Source: Thermoflexales bacterium (GTDB lineage: Bacteria; Chloroflexota; Anaerolineae; J036; Brachytrichaceae). From it: a stretch of DNA of 58,899 nt. The notes below the pieces were generated by a model. It worked only from the letters and a program-made list of their open reading frames with translations, was not told the origin of the DNA and did not search any database. The stretch is taken from contig JANWUW010000041.1 in the NCBI GenBank assembly GCA_025057935.1, positions 1 through 58,899 on the forward strand, written 5' to 3'. Position numbers and translations under genes: made by a program. Numbering within the stretch: the stretch's first letter is position 1; the number at the start of each line of letters is the position of its first letter. Of the stretch, positions 7,796-16,120 are shown piece after piece.

Positions 7796-9294
7796 GTGAC
7801 AATAGTGCCCGCATGATGCACGTAGCCGATTTGTTGGAGGGTACGCTTGGGCTGAGAGCGCCGGCGTTATCTGTGCGCCCGCTGCGGCGCGTGGTGATTG
7901 ACTCGCGCGCCGTGCAGCCGGGCGATGTGTTCGTCGCGCTGCGCGGCGAGCGCACAGATGGGCACGCCTTCGTCGGCGACGCACTTCGCCGAGGTGCCGC
8001 AGCAGCGATTGTGCGGCGCGACGCGCCTTTGCCCGCCGATGCGCCAGCTTGCGCGCGCGTGCGCGCAGACCATTTGCCGCTCGACGCGGCAATGACCCAG
8101 CCGCTGCTGATTGAGGTCGAAGACCCGCTAACGGCGCTGCAATCGCTTGCGGCATTTTGGCGGATCAAAGCGGCAGCGCCGTGCCTGCGCGTGATCGGCG
8201 TCACCGGAAGCGTAGGGAAGACGACCACCAAAGAGTTGATCGCGCAAGTGCTTGCGCGGCGCTTCCGCGTGTTGAAGAGCGAAGGGAACTACAACAATGA
8301 GATCGGTGTTCCGCTCACGCTGCTCAACTTGCGACCGCAGCATGAAAAACTGGTGGTCGAGATGGGCATGTATGCCCAAGGCGAGATCGCTGCATACTGT
8401 CGTTGGGCGAAGCCCCACGTTGGCGTGGTGACGATGGTCGCCCCTGTGCATTTGGAGCGTCTAGGCAGTATTGAGGCGATCGCGCAAGCGAAGTCGGAAT
8501 TACCTGCCGCGTTGCCTCCTGCTGAAGAAGGTGGCGTGGCGATCTTGAACGACGACGACGCGCGTGTGCGCGCGATGGCGAACATCACCCGTGCGCGGGT
8601 GGTCACATACGGTTTCACGCCACGCGCTGATGTGTGGGCGGACGCGGTCGAAAGTCGCGGCTTACAAGGAGTGCGCTTCACGCTGCACGCCCAGGGGCGT
8701 GCCCTCCATGTGCATCTGCCGCTGCTCGGGCAGCACAGCGTGCAAACGGCGCTGCGCGCTGCAACAGTGGCGCTGGTGGAGGGGATGACGCCCGAGGAGA
8801 TCGTCGAAGCGCTGGCAGTGCCAGCTGCTGAGCAACTTCGGCTGATCACTGTGCGCGGTCCGCATGGCTCGCTGGTGATTGATGACACATACAACGCCAG
8901 CACAGAGTCCGTGTTGGCTGCGCTGAACTTGCTCGCCGAGATCAACGAAGGTCCGCGCGTTGCTGTGCTCGGCGACATGCTGGAGCTTGGCGATGTGGAG
9001 CAGAGAGCACACGAGGAGGTGGGATGTCGCGCTGGCATTGTGGCGCAATTCGTGATCGGGGTCGGGTCGCGGGCGCGCTGGATCTGCCAAGCGGCGCGCG
9101 CTTGCGGTGCCTCAGCGGAGCGCGTCTTCCACGTGCAGAGCAACGCTGAGGCGCTTGCAGTGCTGCAGCGCATCGTGACGCAGCGCTGCACGATCCTTGT
9201 CAAGGGTTCACGAGGCATGAAGATGGAGGAGATCGTGATGGGCTTGCGCGCCATGGCTGAGTCACAGGATGCGCAGCAAGGAGCAATCGCATGA
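7792..9294 (+). CDS. murF: UDP-N-acetylmuramoyl-tripeptide--D-alanyl-D-alanine ligase MurF
   Basis: MurF adds D-Ala-D-Ala to the UDP-MurNAc-tripeptide in the cytoplasm. The 500-residue product has the Mur ligase order: an N-terminal substrate domain (ALRGERTDGHAFV), an ATP-binding P-loop VTGSVGKTTTKE, KSEGNYNNEIGVPLTLLNL, and a C-terminal domain with DDTYNAS and AVLGDMLELG, which distinguish MurF from MurE. The start is ambiguous: TTG 7792 overlaps the ftsI stop, while ATG 7813 or 7816 begins MHVADLL and is equally plausible. No murE lies between ftsI and murF, where it is usually found. Confidence 0.93.
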   Translation: MSDNSARMMHVADLLEGTLGLRAPALSVRPLRRVVIDSRAVQPGDVFVALRGERTDGHAFVGDALRRGAAAAIVRRDAPLPADAPACARVRADHLPLDAAMTQPLLIEVEDPLTALQSLAAFWRIKAAAPCLRVIGVTGSVGKTTTKELIAQVLARRFRVLKSEGNYNNEIGVPLTLLNLRPQHEKLVVEMGMYAQGEIAAYCRWAKPHVGVVTMVAPVHLERLGSIEAIAQAKSELPAALPPAEEGGVAILNDDDARVRAMANITRARVVTYGFTPRADVWADAVESRGLQGVRFTLHAQGRALHVHLPLLGQHSVQTALRAATVALVEGMTPEEIVEALAVPAAEQLRLITVRGPHGSLVIDDTYNASTESVLAALNLLAEINEGPRVAVLGDMLELGDVEQRAHEEVGCRAGIVAQFVIGVGSRARWICQAARACGASAERVFHVQSNAEALAVLQRIVTQRCTILVKGSRGMKMEEIVMGLRAMAESQDAQQGAIA

Positions 9295-10430
9295 GCACGA
9301 CCATCGCTGCGCCTCAAATGGGTGTCTCGCTCATCGCCGGCGGCGTTGCATTTCTCATGGCGTTAGCGCTGGCGCCCGTGATGATTCGCCTGCTCAAGCG
9401 GTTCGGCATCGGCAAGCGCATTCGTATGGATGGGCCTGCCAGCCACTACGTCAAGATGGGCACGCCTACCATGGGCGGTGTGATTTTCATCGTGCCGACG
9501 CTGGTCTTGATCGGCGCGATGTATCTCTACACACGCATCGCCGTGCGCATTGATCCAGCGCTGGTGCCCTTCGTGCTGGTGGGCAACTCGATCGCCGTGC
9601 CGGTGTTCGTGATGGTGAGCTTTGCGCTGCTAGGAGCAGTGGACGACTACATGGGCGTGCGCGGCGTGCGACGCGGCGAAGGCATGCGCGGCCGCAGCAA
9701 GTTTCTCGTGCAGTTGGTCATTGCTCTCGTCGCTGCCGTCGTCATGAATCAGTTGTTGGGCATCAACCGGCTCGGCTTGCCAGGGGTGGGTGAGCCCGTC
9801 GCGCTTGGCGCGGGCTGGATTCCGATCGCGGTGTTCATCATCCTCGCCTCGGCGAACGCTGTAAACCTCACCGATGGTCTCGATGGGCTGGCGGCGCTGA
9901 TCAGCGGTGTGGCGTTTGTGGCATACGGCGTGATCGCTTACATGCAGGGGCAGGTCTTCCTCACCATGCTGTGCATGGTGCTTGTCGGCGCCATGTTGGG
10001 CTTTCTTTGGTTCAACGTTCATCCGGCGCAGGTGTTCATGGGCGACCTTGGAAGTGAGGCGCTGGGTGCAGTGCTTGGTGTGGTCGCGCTGATGACTGGG
10101 CAATGGTTGTTGTTGCCCGTCATCGCCATTATCCCGCTCGCCGAGACACTCGCGGTGATCCTCCAGGTGGCTTACTTCAAGTTCACTAAGCGCCGCTACG
10201 GTGAGGGCAAGCGTCTGTTCAAGATGTCGCCACTGCACAACCACTTTGTGCTGCTCGGCTGGAGCGAGCCGCAGATTGTGCAGCGCTTCTTCGTCGTGGC
10301 GCTTTTCTTCGGCATGCTCGGCATCGGGCTAGCGACGTTTGGTAACCCGCCTGCTGAACTGGCGCGCGGCGTGGATTGCAGCGCGATGGCTTTGGCAGAG
10401 TGCAACACGTGGGTCAGGGCAGGGCGATGA
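9291..10430 (+). CDS. mraY: Phospho-N-acetylmuramoyl-pentapeptide transferase MraY
   Basis: MraY attaches UDP-MurNAc-pentapeptide to undecaprenyl phosphate, making lipid I at the inner face of the membrane. The 379-residue protein has about ten membrane helices and the family motifs: TPTMGGVIFI, the DD pair in LGAVDDYMGV, NAVNLTDGLDGLA, the catalytic-loop FMGDLGSEALG, and KMSPLHNHFVLLGW near the C-terminus. ATG 9291 overlaps the murF stop as ATGA, indicating translational coupling. About 25 extra C-terminal residues follow the last helix and overlap the murD start. Confidence 0.95.
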   Translation: MSTTIAAPQMGVSLIAGGVAFLMALALAPVMIRLLKRFGIGKRIRMDGPASHYVKMGTPTMGGVIFIVPTLVLIGAMYLYTRIAVRIDPALVPFVLVGNSIAVPVFVMVSFALLGAVDDYMGVRGVRRGEGMRGRSKFLVQLVIALVAAVVMNQLLGINRLGLPGVGEPVALGAGWIPIAVFIILASANAVNLTDGLDGLAALISGVAFVAYGVIAYMQGQVFLTMLCMVLVGAMLGFLWFNVHPAQVFMGDLGSEALGAVLGVVALMTGQWLLLPVIAIIPLAETLAVILQVAYFKFTKRRYGEGKRLFKMSPLHNHFVLLGWSEPQIVQRFFVVALFFGMLGIGLATFGNPPAELARGVDCSAMALAECNTWVRAGR

Positions 10431-11857
10431 GCACGCAAGACTGGCGCAATCGGCGCGTGTTGATCCTCGGCGCAGCGCGACAGGGCAAGGCGCTCGCGCG
10501 CTACCTTATCGCGCACGGCGCGCGTGTGGCGCTCAACGACATCCAACCATGCGCGAAGCTTGACCTCTCCGATCTCGCGGATCTCAACCTGCTGATGATG
10601 GAAGCTTCCGCGCTGCCCGAAGGATCGATTTGGCAAGCCCTGCCAACCGGCGCGTCCGTCTTGGTGTGCGGTGGGCATCCCCTCTCGCTGCTCAATGACT
10701 GCGAGTTGGTGTGCGTGAGTGGCGGCGTCCCGCTAGACCTGCCGATCGTGCAAGCTGCGCGCGCGCGCAGCATTCCCTTGAGCAACGACGCCCAGCTCTT
10801 CTTCGAGGCATGCCCAGCGCCGATCATTGGCATCACCGGCTCGGCTGGCAAAACCACTACCACTGCGCTGGTTGGCGAAATGTTAAAAGCAGCCGGGCGC
10901 GTCACCTGGGTCGGAGGCAACATCGGCAACCCGCTGATCACTGAGGTCGAGCGCATTCAGCCTACCGATGCAGTGGTGATGGAGCTTTCGTCGTTTCAGC
11001 TTGAGCTGATGACGCGCAGCCCGCATATTGCCTGCGTCACTAACATCACGCCCAACCATCTCGACCGCCACGGCACGATGGAGGCATACATCGCGGCGAA
11101 GCAGCGCATCCTAGATTTCCAGTCGGCTGAGGACTGGTGCGTGCTCTCGGCGGATAACGCAGTGACTGCGGCTCTGCCGGCGCGCGCACGCAAGGTTTGG
11201 TTTAGCCTCCGCCCACTTGCGAAGCACTGCCAGGGAGCGTGGATGGACGAACGAGGAGGACTTTGGGTCCGCATCGGTGACACGCACGAGCTGATCTGCC
11301 ATCGCAGTGCGCTCAAGCTGATGGGTGAGCACAACGTTGCCAACGTGCTTGCCGCGGCAGCAATCAGCATTCTGGCAGGTGCGCCAATCGATGCGGTGCG
11401 GCAAGTCGCTGCAACATTTCGCGGCGTTGCTCATCGTCTCGAGTTGATCGCTGAGCGCAACGGCGTGCGCTGGTACGACGACTCCATCGCGACCACGCCA
11501 GAGCGGCTGATCGCGGCGCTGCGGTGTTTTGAAGGGCAATCGGTGATCTTGCTTTGTGGCGGGCGCGACAAGCACTTGCCTTGGGAGGAAGCTGCCCAGC
11601 GCATGCGCGCTCAGTGTAAAGCCGTCGTGTGCTTCGGTGAGATGGCGCCGATGGTCGCTGAGCATCTCGCGCGCGTGCCCGGCAAGGCGCAGTGGATTGT
11701 AGTGCCTGCGCTGCGCGAAGCCGTGCTTGTTGCGGATGCACTTGCGCAACCAGGCGACGTAGTGCTGCTCTCGCCAGGCGGCACGAGTTTCGACGCTTTC
11801 AAAGACTTCGCCGAGCGCGGTGAGCGCTTCCGACAGTGGGTGAACGAGCTGCCATGA
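10427..11857 (+). CDS. murD: UDP-N-acetylmuramoylalanine--D-glutamate ligase MurD
   Basis: MurD adds D-glutamate to UDP-MurNAc-L-Ala. The 476-residue product has an N-terminal Rossmann domain (RVLILGAARQGKALARYL), the ATP P-loop ITGSAGKTTTTALVG, GGNIGNPL, MELSSFQLE, NITPNHLDRHGTMEAY and the C-terminal WYDDSIATTPE, all characteristic of MurD. ATG 10427 overlaps the mraY stop (ATGA). An earlier in-frame ATG at 10376 lies inside mraY and gives an atypical N-terminus, so it is not used. Confidence 0.95.
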   Translation: MSTQDWRNRRVLILGAARQGKALARYLIAHGARVALNDIQPCAKLDLSDLADLNLLMMEASALPEGSIWQALPTGASVLVCGGHPLSLLNDCELVCVSGGVPLDLPIVQAARARSIPLSNDAQLFFEACPAPIIGITGSAGKTTTTALVGEMLKAAGRVTWVGGNIGNPLITEVERIQPTDAVVMELSSFQLELMTRSPHIACVTNITPNHLDRHGTMEAYIAAKQRILDFQSAEDWCVLSADNAVTAALPARARKVWFSLRPLAKHCQGAWMDERGGLWVRIGDTHELICHRSALKLMGEHNVANVLAAAAISILAGAPIDAVRQVAATFRGVAHRLELIAERNGVRWYDDSIATTPERLIAALRCFEGQSVILLCGGRDKHLPWEEAAQRMRAQCKAVVCFGEMAPMVAEHLARVPGKAQWIVVPALREAVLVADALAQPGDVVLLSPGGTSFDAFKDFAERGERFRQWVNELP

Positions 11858-13191
11858 CGCGGACGCCCCGCCGAACAAGCCGTTTCGTCGCTGGAACGCG
11901 GCCTGTGGACGCGCTGCTGGTGTTTGCTGTGTTGGCGCTCACTGGGCTGGGCTTGCTCATGGTGTACAGCACTACGTTCGCATGGGTCGCCTCTGAGTCG
12001 CCGAGCGTGGTCACGCTGCTGCTCAGCCTCATTGTGGGCGAGCGGAAGGAAAACACGGCTATTTTTCTGCGCCAGGCACTGGTCACGGCGGTGGGGTTGG
12101 GGCTGTTCGTCGTGACGGCGCGCGTGGACTACAGCCTGCTGCGGCGTTACGCCGTGCCGATCATGCTCCTTGGCTTAGCCTCGTTGGCGGCGGTCTTGTT
12201 GTTCGGCGAGGATTACCTTGGCGCGCGTCGCACGTTTCTCCAGCGCTCCATCCAACCTAGCGAGGCTGCGAAGCTCTGCCTGGCGATTTACGCGGCGGCG
12301 TGGTTGGCGAGCCGCCGCGAGCAAGTGCGGGACATCGCAAATGGCTTGGTGCCTTTTGGCGTCATTGTTGGCAGCGTTGCCTTCCTCATCGTCGCTCAGC
12401 CCGATCTCAGCACTGCGGCTGTGGTGGTGTTCATGGCGTTTGCGATGTTCTTCTTCGCAGGCGCGAGCGCAGTGCAAATGCTGCTCCTCAGCGCGATCGC
12501 TGCGGTGGCGTTTATAGGTCTGGTTCTGCTCTTCCCCTACGCCATGGAGCGCTTGCAGCAATATTCCCTTGTTTGGGCGGATCTTGACCAGGCGAGCTAC
12601 CATCAGCGTCAGATGTTCATCGCGCTGGGGAGCGGTGGCTTGTTCGGCAAGGGACTTGGCGCAGGCGGGCAGAAGTTCGGCTTGCTGCCGATGCCAAACC
12701 ACGACAGCGTGACGGCTGTGATTGGCGAAGAGCTTGGTCTCATCGGCTTGCTGCTCACGTTGGCGCTATTTGGCTTGTTTGCGTGGCGCGGTTTAGTGAT
12801 CAGCCAGCGAGCAGACACAGCGTTTGGCGCCTTCTTGGCGATCGGCATTGTGGTCTGGGTTGTGGGTCAGATGCTACTGCATGTGCTTTCTGTGTTTGCG
12901 CTGATTCCATTTGGCGGGATGGCGTCGCCGTTCTTGAGCCAGGGCGGTTCGTCCATCGTCGCCGTGCTTGCGGCTTCGGGCGTGCTCATCAGCATTGGGC
13001 GGGGAAGCCAAATGGCAGCCGAGATGGATAATCCAATCCAAGGAGGTTCGATCGCGCGTGCGCGTGTTGGTTTCCGCCGGTGGAACAGCCGGCCACGTTT
13101 TGCCCGCACTTACCGTGTTGGAGGCGCTCCAGAAGATACACTCTTCGGTTTCCGCGCTGTTCGTCGGCGAACAAGAGGGCATGGAACGTGA
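11854..13191 (+). CDS. ftsW: Peptidoglycan polymerase FtsW (SEDS family)
   Basis: FtsW polymerises glycan strands from lipid II at the division septum with FtsI. The 445-residue protein has about ten membrane helices, FLQRSIQPSEAAKL, LGAGGQKFGLLP and VIGEELGLIG. The catalytic aspartate expected in the extracellular loop is Asp284, here in MPNHDSVTAV rather than the usual EAHTDFIFAV. ATG 11854 overlaps the murD stop (ATGA). The last ~45 residues after ISIGRGSQMAAEMDN are Arg-rich and unlike FtsW; they are encoded within murG in another frame, giving an overlap of 134 nt. This looks like a lost original stop with read-through to the next one. Confidence 0.92.
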   Translation: MTRTPRRTSRFVAGTRPVDALLVFAVLALTGLGLLMVYSTTFAWVASESPSVVTLLLSLIVGERKENTAIFLRQALVTAVGLGLFVVTARVDYSLLRRYAVPIMLLGLASLAAVLLFGEDYLGARRTFLQRSIQPSEAAKLCLAIYAAAWLASRREQVRDIANGLVPFGVIVGSVAFLIVAQPDLSTAAVVVFMAFAMFFFAGASAVQMLLLSAIAAVAFIGLVLLFPYAMERLQQYSLVWADLDQASYHQRQMFIALGSGGLFGKGLGAGGQKFGLLPMPNHDSVTAVIGEELGLIGLLLTLALFGLFAWRGLVISQRADTAFGAFLAIGIVVWVVGQMLLHVLSVFALIPFGGMASPFLSQGGSSIVAVLAASGVLISIGRGSQMAAEMDNPIQGGSIARARVGFRRWNSRPRFARTYRVGGAPEDTLFGFRAVRRRTRGHGT

Positions 13192-14188
13192 GCTGGTGAC
13201 GCGAACAGGCACTCCTTTTCGCAGCGTGCGCGCGGGGGCGATGCATGGCGTGGGGCTGGCGCACATGGCGCGCAGCAGCCTGCGCTTGGCGGCGGGGTTG
13301 GTGCAGTCGCTGCGTTTGATTGAGGAAGTGCGCCCGCACGTCGTGTTCCTCACAGGCGGCTTCGTGGGAGTGCCGGTGAGCGTGGCAGCGTGGGTGCGCC
13401 GCGTGCCAAGCGTGGTGTTTCTGCCCGACATCGAGCCGGGGCTTGCGGTGCGGCTGATGGCGCGCCTGGCGACGTGCGTCGCGGCGACTACCCCAGCTTC
13501 GGCTGTGTTTTTTGACGCGCGCCGCTTTGTCGCCACTGGCTATCCGTTGCGCGAGTCTTTCAAGAAGGCAACGCGTGCCGAAGGTCGCGCCCGCTTTGGG
13601 ATCGCTGAGCGGGCGCGTGTGCTGCTCGTGTATGGGGGCAGCAGGGGAGCACGAAGCATCAACCGCGCGCTGCTGCGCGATCTCGCGCGCTTGCTAGCCG
13701 AGGAAGACGTTGTGGTCATCCACATCAGCGGCAAGACCGATTGGGACGAGGTGCGCAACGCGCGCGCGCAGTTGCCTGAAGTGCATCGGCAACGCTACTT
13801 GGCGTTCCCGTATCTGCACGATGAGATGCCTCTCGCGATGGCGGCTGCGGATTTGGTTGTCTGCCGATCAGGAGCAAGTGTGCTTGGCGAGCTTACGTAT
13901 CTTGGCTTGCCAGCAGTGCTTGTGCCCTATCCACATGCCTGGCGTTATCAACAAGTGAACGCGCGCTACATCGCAGATCGCGGCGCAGCCACGATCTTGC
14001 CTGACGAGGCGCTCTCAGCGCCGGGCGTGTTGGCGAACGCCGTCGTTGCGCTGCTGCGCGACGATGAGCGGCTGACAGCCATGCGGCGCGCTGCGCGGGC
14101 ATTGGCAGTGGACGATGGCGCAGAACGCCTCGCGCGCTTGCTGATCGAAGCGGCACAAGCGCGCGCTTGTGGGGCAGAGGGCATATGA
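13058..14188 (+). CDS. murG: UDP-GlcNAc--lipid I N-acetylglucosaminyltransferase MurG
   Basis: MurG converts lipid I to lipid II at the cytoplasmic membrane face. The 376-residue product is a GT-B enzyme of normal length: N-terminal VLVSAGGTAGHVLPALTV, FLTGGFVGVPV, then C-terminal LLVYGGSRGARSIN and RSGASVLGELTYLGLPAVLVPYPHA. The glycine motif reads GGTAGH instead of GGTGGH, and the usual HEQN loop is replaced by LPDIEPG, so the active-site edge is variant. GTG 13058 is chosen because it gives the canonical N-terminus and has AAGGAGG at 13040-13046 upstream. The gene begins inside the 3' end of ftsW. Confidence 0.92.
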   Translation: MRVLVSAGGTAGHVLPALTVLEALQKIHSSVSALFVGEQEGMERELVTRTGTPFRSVRAGAMHGVGLAHMARSSLRLAAGLVQSLRLIEEVRPHVVFLTGGFVGVPVSVAAWVRRVPSVVFLPDIEPGLAVRLMARLATCVAATTPASAVFFDARRFVATGYPLRESFKKATRAEGRARFGIAERARVLLVYGGSRGARSINRALLRDLARLLAEEDVVVIHISGKTDWDEVRNARAQLPEVHRQRYLAFPYLHDEMPLAMAAADLVVCRSGASVLGELTYLGLPAVLVPYPHAWRYQQVNARYIADRGAATILPDEALSAPGVLANAVVALLRDDERLTAMRRAARALAVDDGAERLARLLIEAAQARACGAEGI

Positions 14189-14721
14189 TACGTGCAGACG
14201 TTTTCTTTGTCTTCTTCATAATCTTGTTCGGCTTCTTCGGCGCATCGCGCGGCTGGGTGCGCGAAGTGCTCGCTGGCTTTTCCATGATCTTCACGCTCTT
14301 CGTCTATAGTCAACCCGAATTCGCACGCGTTCTGCAGCCATTTCTTCAGCAAGAAGATAAGCTATTGCGATTCATTTTTCAGTCCTTTGTATTTTTGTTG
14401 ATTGCCTTTTTTGGCTATCTCGGTCCAGCGGTTGCGCAGCAGCGTTTGTGGGACAGGAGCAATGTGGAACGCCGACTCGAGGGAAGTTTGCTCGCGTTCA
14501 TACTCGGCGCCTTCAATGGCTATCTGCTTTTGAGCACGCTGCTGTATTGGGCGCTCCAAACCGAGCTGCTTGGCTCTCTGCCGCAGATCTTCCAACCCCC
14601 GCAGGAGGGGTGGGATAAGTTCTTCTTCGTGCAAAATGCGGCGCCCGTTGTCTTCAGTGGGGCGACGCTGATCTTGGTGTTGGTGGCGGTGGTGATTTTC
14701 ATCATCATTGCTCTGGTGTGA
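14185..14721 (+). CDS. CvpA-family membrane protein
   Basis: The 178-residue protein has four or five membrane helices: N-terminal FFVFFIILFGFFGASRGWVREVL, then helices near 45-75, 95-120 and 145-178. The GxxRGxxRE-like signature near the N-terminus and overall topology match the CvpA (colicin V production) family, whose molecular role is poorly defined. ATG 14185 overlaps the murG stop as ATGA, and murC starts 4 nt after its end, so it is embedded in the dcw operon and probably serves the envelope. CvpA genes are not standard members of dcw clusters. Confidence 0.7.
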   Translation: MIRADVFFVFFIILFGFFGASRGWVREVLAGFSMIFTLFVYSQPEFARVLQPFLQQEDKLLRFIFQSFVFLLIAFFGYLGPAVAQQRLWDRSNVERRLEGSLLAFILGAFNGYLLLSTLLYWALQTELLGSLPQIFQPPQEGWDKFFFVQNAAPVVFSGATLILVLVAVVIFIIIALV

Positions 14722-14725
14722 GACG

Positions 14726-16120
14726 ATGAGCTTGTTAGGCGAGCACGTGCACATCTTGGGCATCGGCGGCGCGGGGATGAGCGCTATTGCTCGAGTGCTG
14801 CACGCGCGAGGCGTGTGCCTAAGCGGCGACGACCGCGTTGACTCGCCAGCCTTGGCAGCGCTGCGCGCCGAAGGTATTCCCGTGTTTGTAGGTCACGACC
14901 CGGCGCATCTTGAAGGAGTGACGTTAGTGGTGCCCTCATCAGCAGTGCCGAAGGACGAGCCAGAGCTGTGCGAAGCGCGACAGCGGGGCATCCCCGTCTG
15001 GCATCGTGGCGATCTGCTGGCTGCGCTGCTAGAGGGCAAGCTCAGCGTCGCAGTGGCAGGCACGCACGGCAAAAGCACTACCACGGCGATGCTTGCCACT
15101 ATCTTCACTGAAGCGGGCCTGGACCCTTCGTTCATCATCGGCGCGACACCAATCAACCTTGGCACGAACGCGCGCGCGGGCAGCGGCGATCTTTTCGTGC
15201 TCGAAGCCGATGAGTACGACCACACATTTCTGCGCTTTCGCCCCAACGTCGCGATCATCACCAACGTTGAGTTTGATCACCCAGACACGTTTGCCGATGC
15301 AGACGCGCTCGTGGATGCTTTCGCGCAGTTTGCGCGCAGCGTGCCCCGAGAAGGCTTGATCGTGGCATGCGCCGACGATGATGGCTGCGTTGCCGCGCTT
15401 CAGCAAGCGCAGCCCCAAGCCACAGTTGTGGACTATGGCGTGCAGCGCGGGATGTGGCGCGTTGTGGACGCGCGTCCGAACGCATTAGGCGGCGTGGACT
15501 TTGAATTTCACGGCGCGGGAGTGAGCGGGGAAGTGGCAGGACGCTGCTCCTTGCGCATTCCCGGCGAGCACAATGCGCTCAACGCGCTTGCTGCGCTGAT
15601 CGTCGCCGAAGCATGCGGCGTGCCCGTAGCCGAGGCGGTGCGCGCGCTCGGCGGTTACAAAGGCGCGGCGCGTCGCTTCGAGCTGCGCGGCGAAGTGCGC
15701 GGCGTGCGCGTGATTGACGACTATGCGCATCACCCCACTGAAATCCGCGCTACGCTGCGCGCGGCGCGCATGCGTTATCCCCTCGCAAACGTGTGGGCTG
15801 TGTGGCAACCCCACACGTACAGCCGCACGCTGGCGCTGCTCGATGACTTCGCGCGCGCTTTCGACGATGCCGACCACGTGCTGGTGTTGCCGATCTACGC
15901 GGCGCGTGAGCGCGCCGAGGACTTCGCCAGCGCATTGGAAACGCTGAACCCCATTGCCCTCGCGCGACGCATTCAACATCCCGATGTGCACAACGCGGCT
16001 TCGTTCGATGACGCCTTGGGATTGCTTCTCGCTCAAGTGCGCGGCGGCGACGTGGTCATCACTCTCAGTGCGGGCGACGGCAACGCAGTGGGCGAGCGAT
16101 TGCTGGCGATGTTGCGATGA
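14726..16120 (+). CDS. murC: UDP-N-acetylmuramate--L-alanine ligase MurC
   Basis: MurC adds L-alanine to UDP-MurNAc, starting the stem peptide. The 464-residue product begins with the Rossmann motif VHILGIGGAGMSAIARVL, followed by SSAVPKDEPEL, the P-loop VAGTHGKSTTTAML, EADEYDHTFLRF, ITNVEFDHPD and IDDYAHHPTEI, which together identify MurC. Length is typical. ATG 14726 is preferred to the in-frame TTG at 14708, because the latter only adds six residues inside the CvpA-like gene. murB overlaps its stop. Confidence 0.95.
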   Translation: MSLLGEHVHILGIGGAGMSAIARVLHARGVCLSGDDRVDSPALAALRAEGIPVFVGHDPAHLEGVTLVVPSSAVPKDEPELCEARQRGIPVWHRGDLLAALLEGKLSVAVAGTHGKSTTTAMLATIFTEAGLDPSFIIGATPINLGTNARAGSGDLFVLEADEYDHTFLRFRPNVAIITNVEFDHPDTFADADALVDAFAQFARSVPREGLIVACADDDGCVAALQQAQPQATVVDYGVQRGMWRVVDARPNALGGVDFEFHGAGVSGEVAGRCSLRIPGEHNALNALAALIVAEACGVPVAEAVRALGGYKGAARRFELRGEVRGVRVIDDYAHHPTEIRATLRAARMRYPLANVWAVWQPHTYSRTLALLDDFARAFDDADHVLVLPIYAARERAEDFASALETLNPIALARRIQHPDVHNAASFDDALGLLLAQVRGGDVVITLSAGDGNAVGERLLAMLR

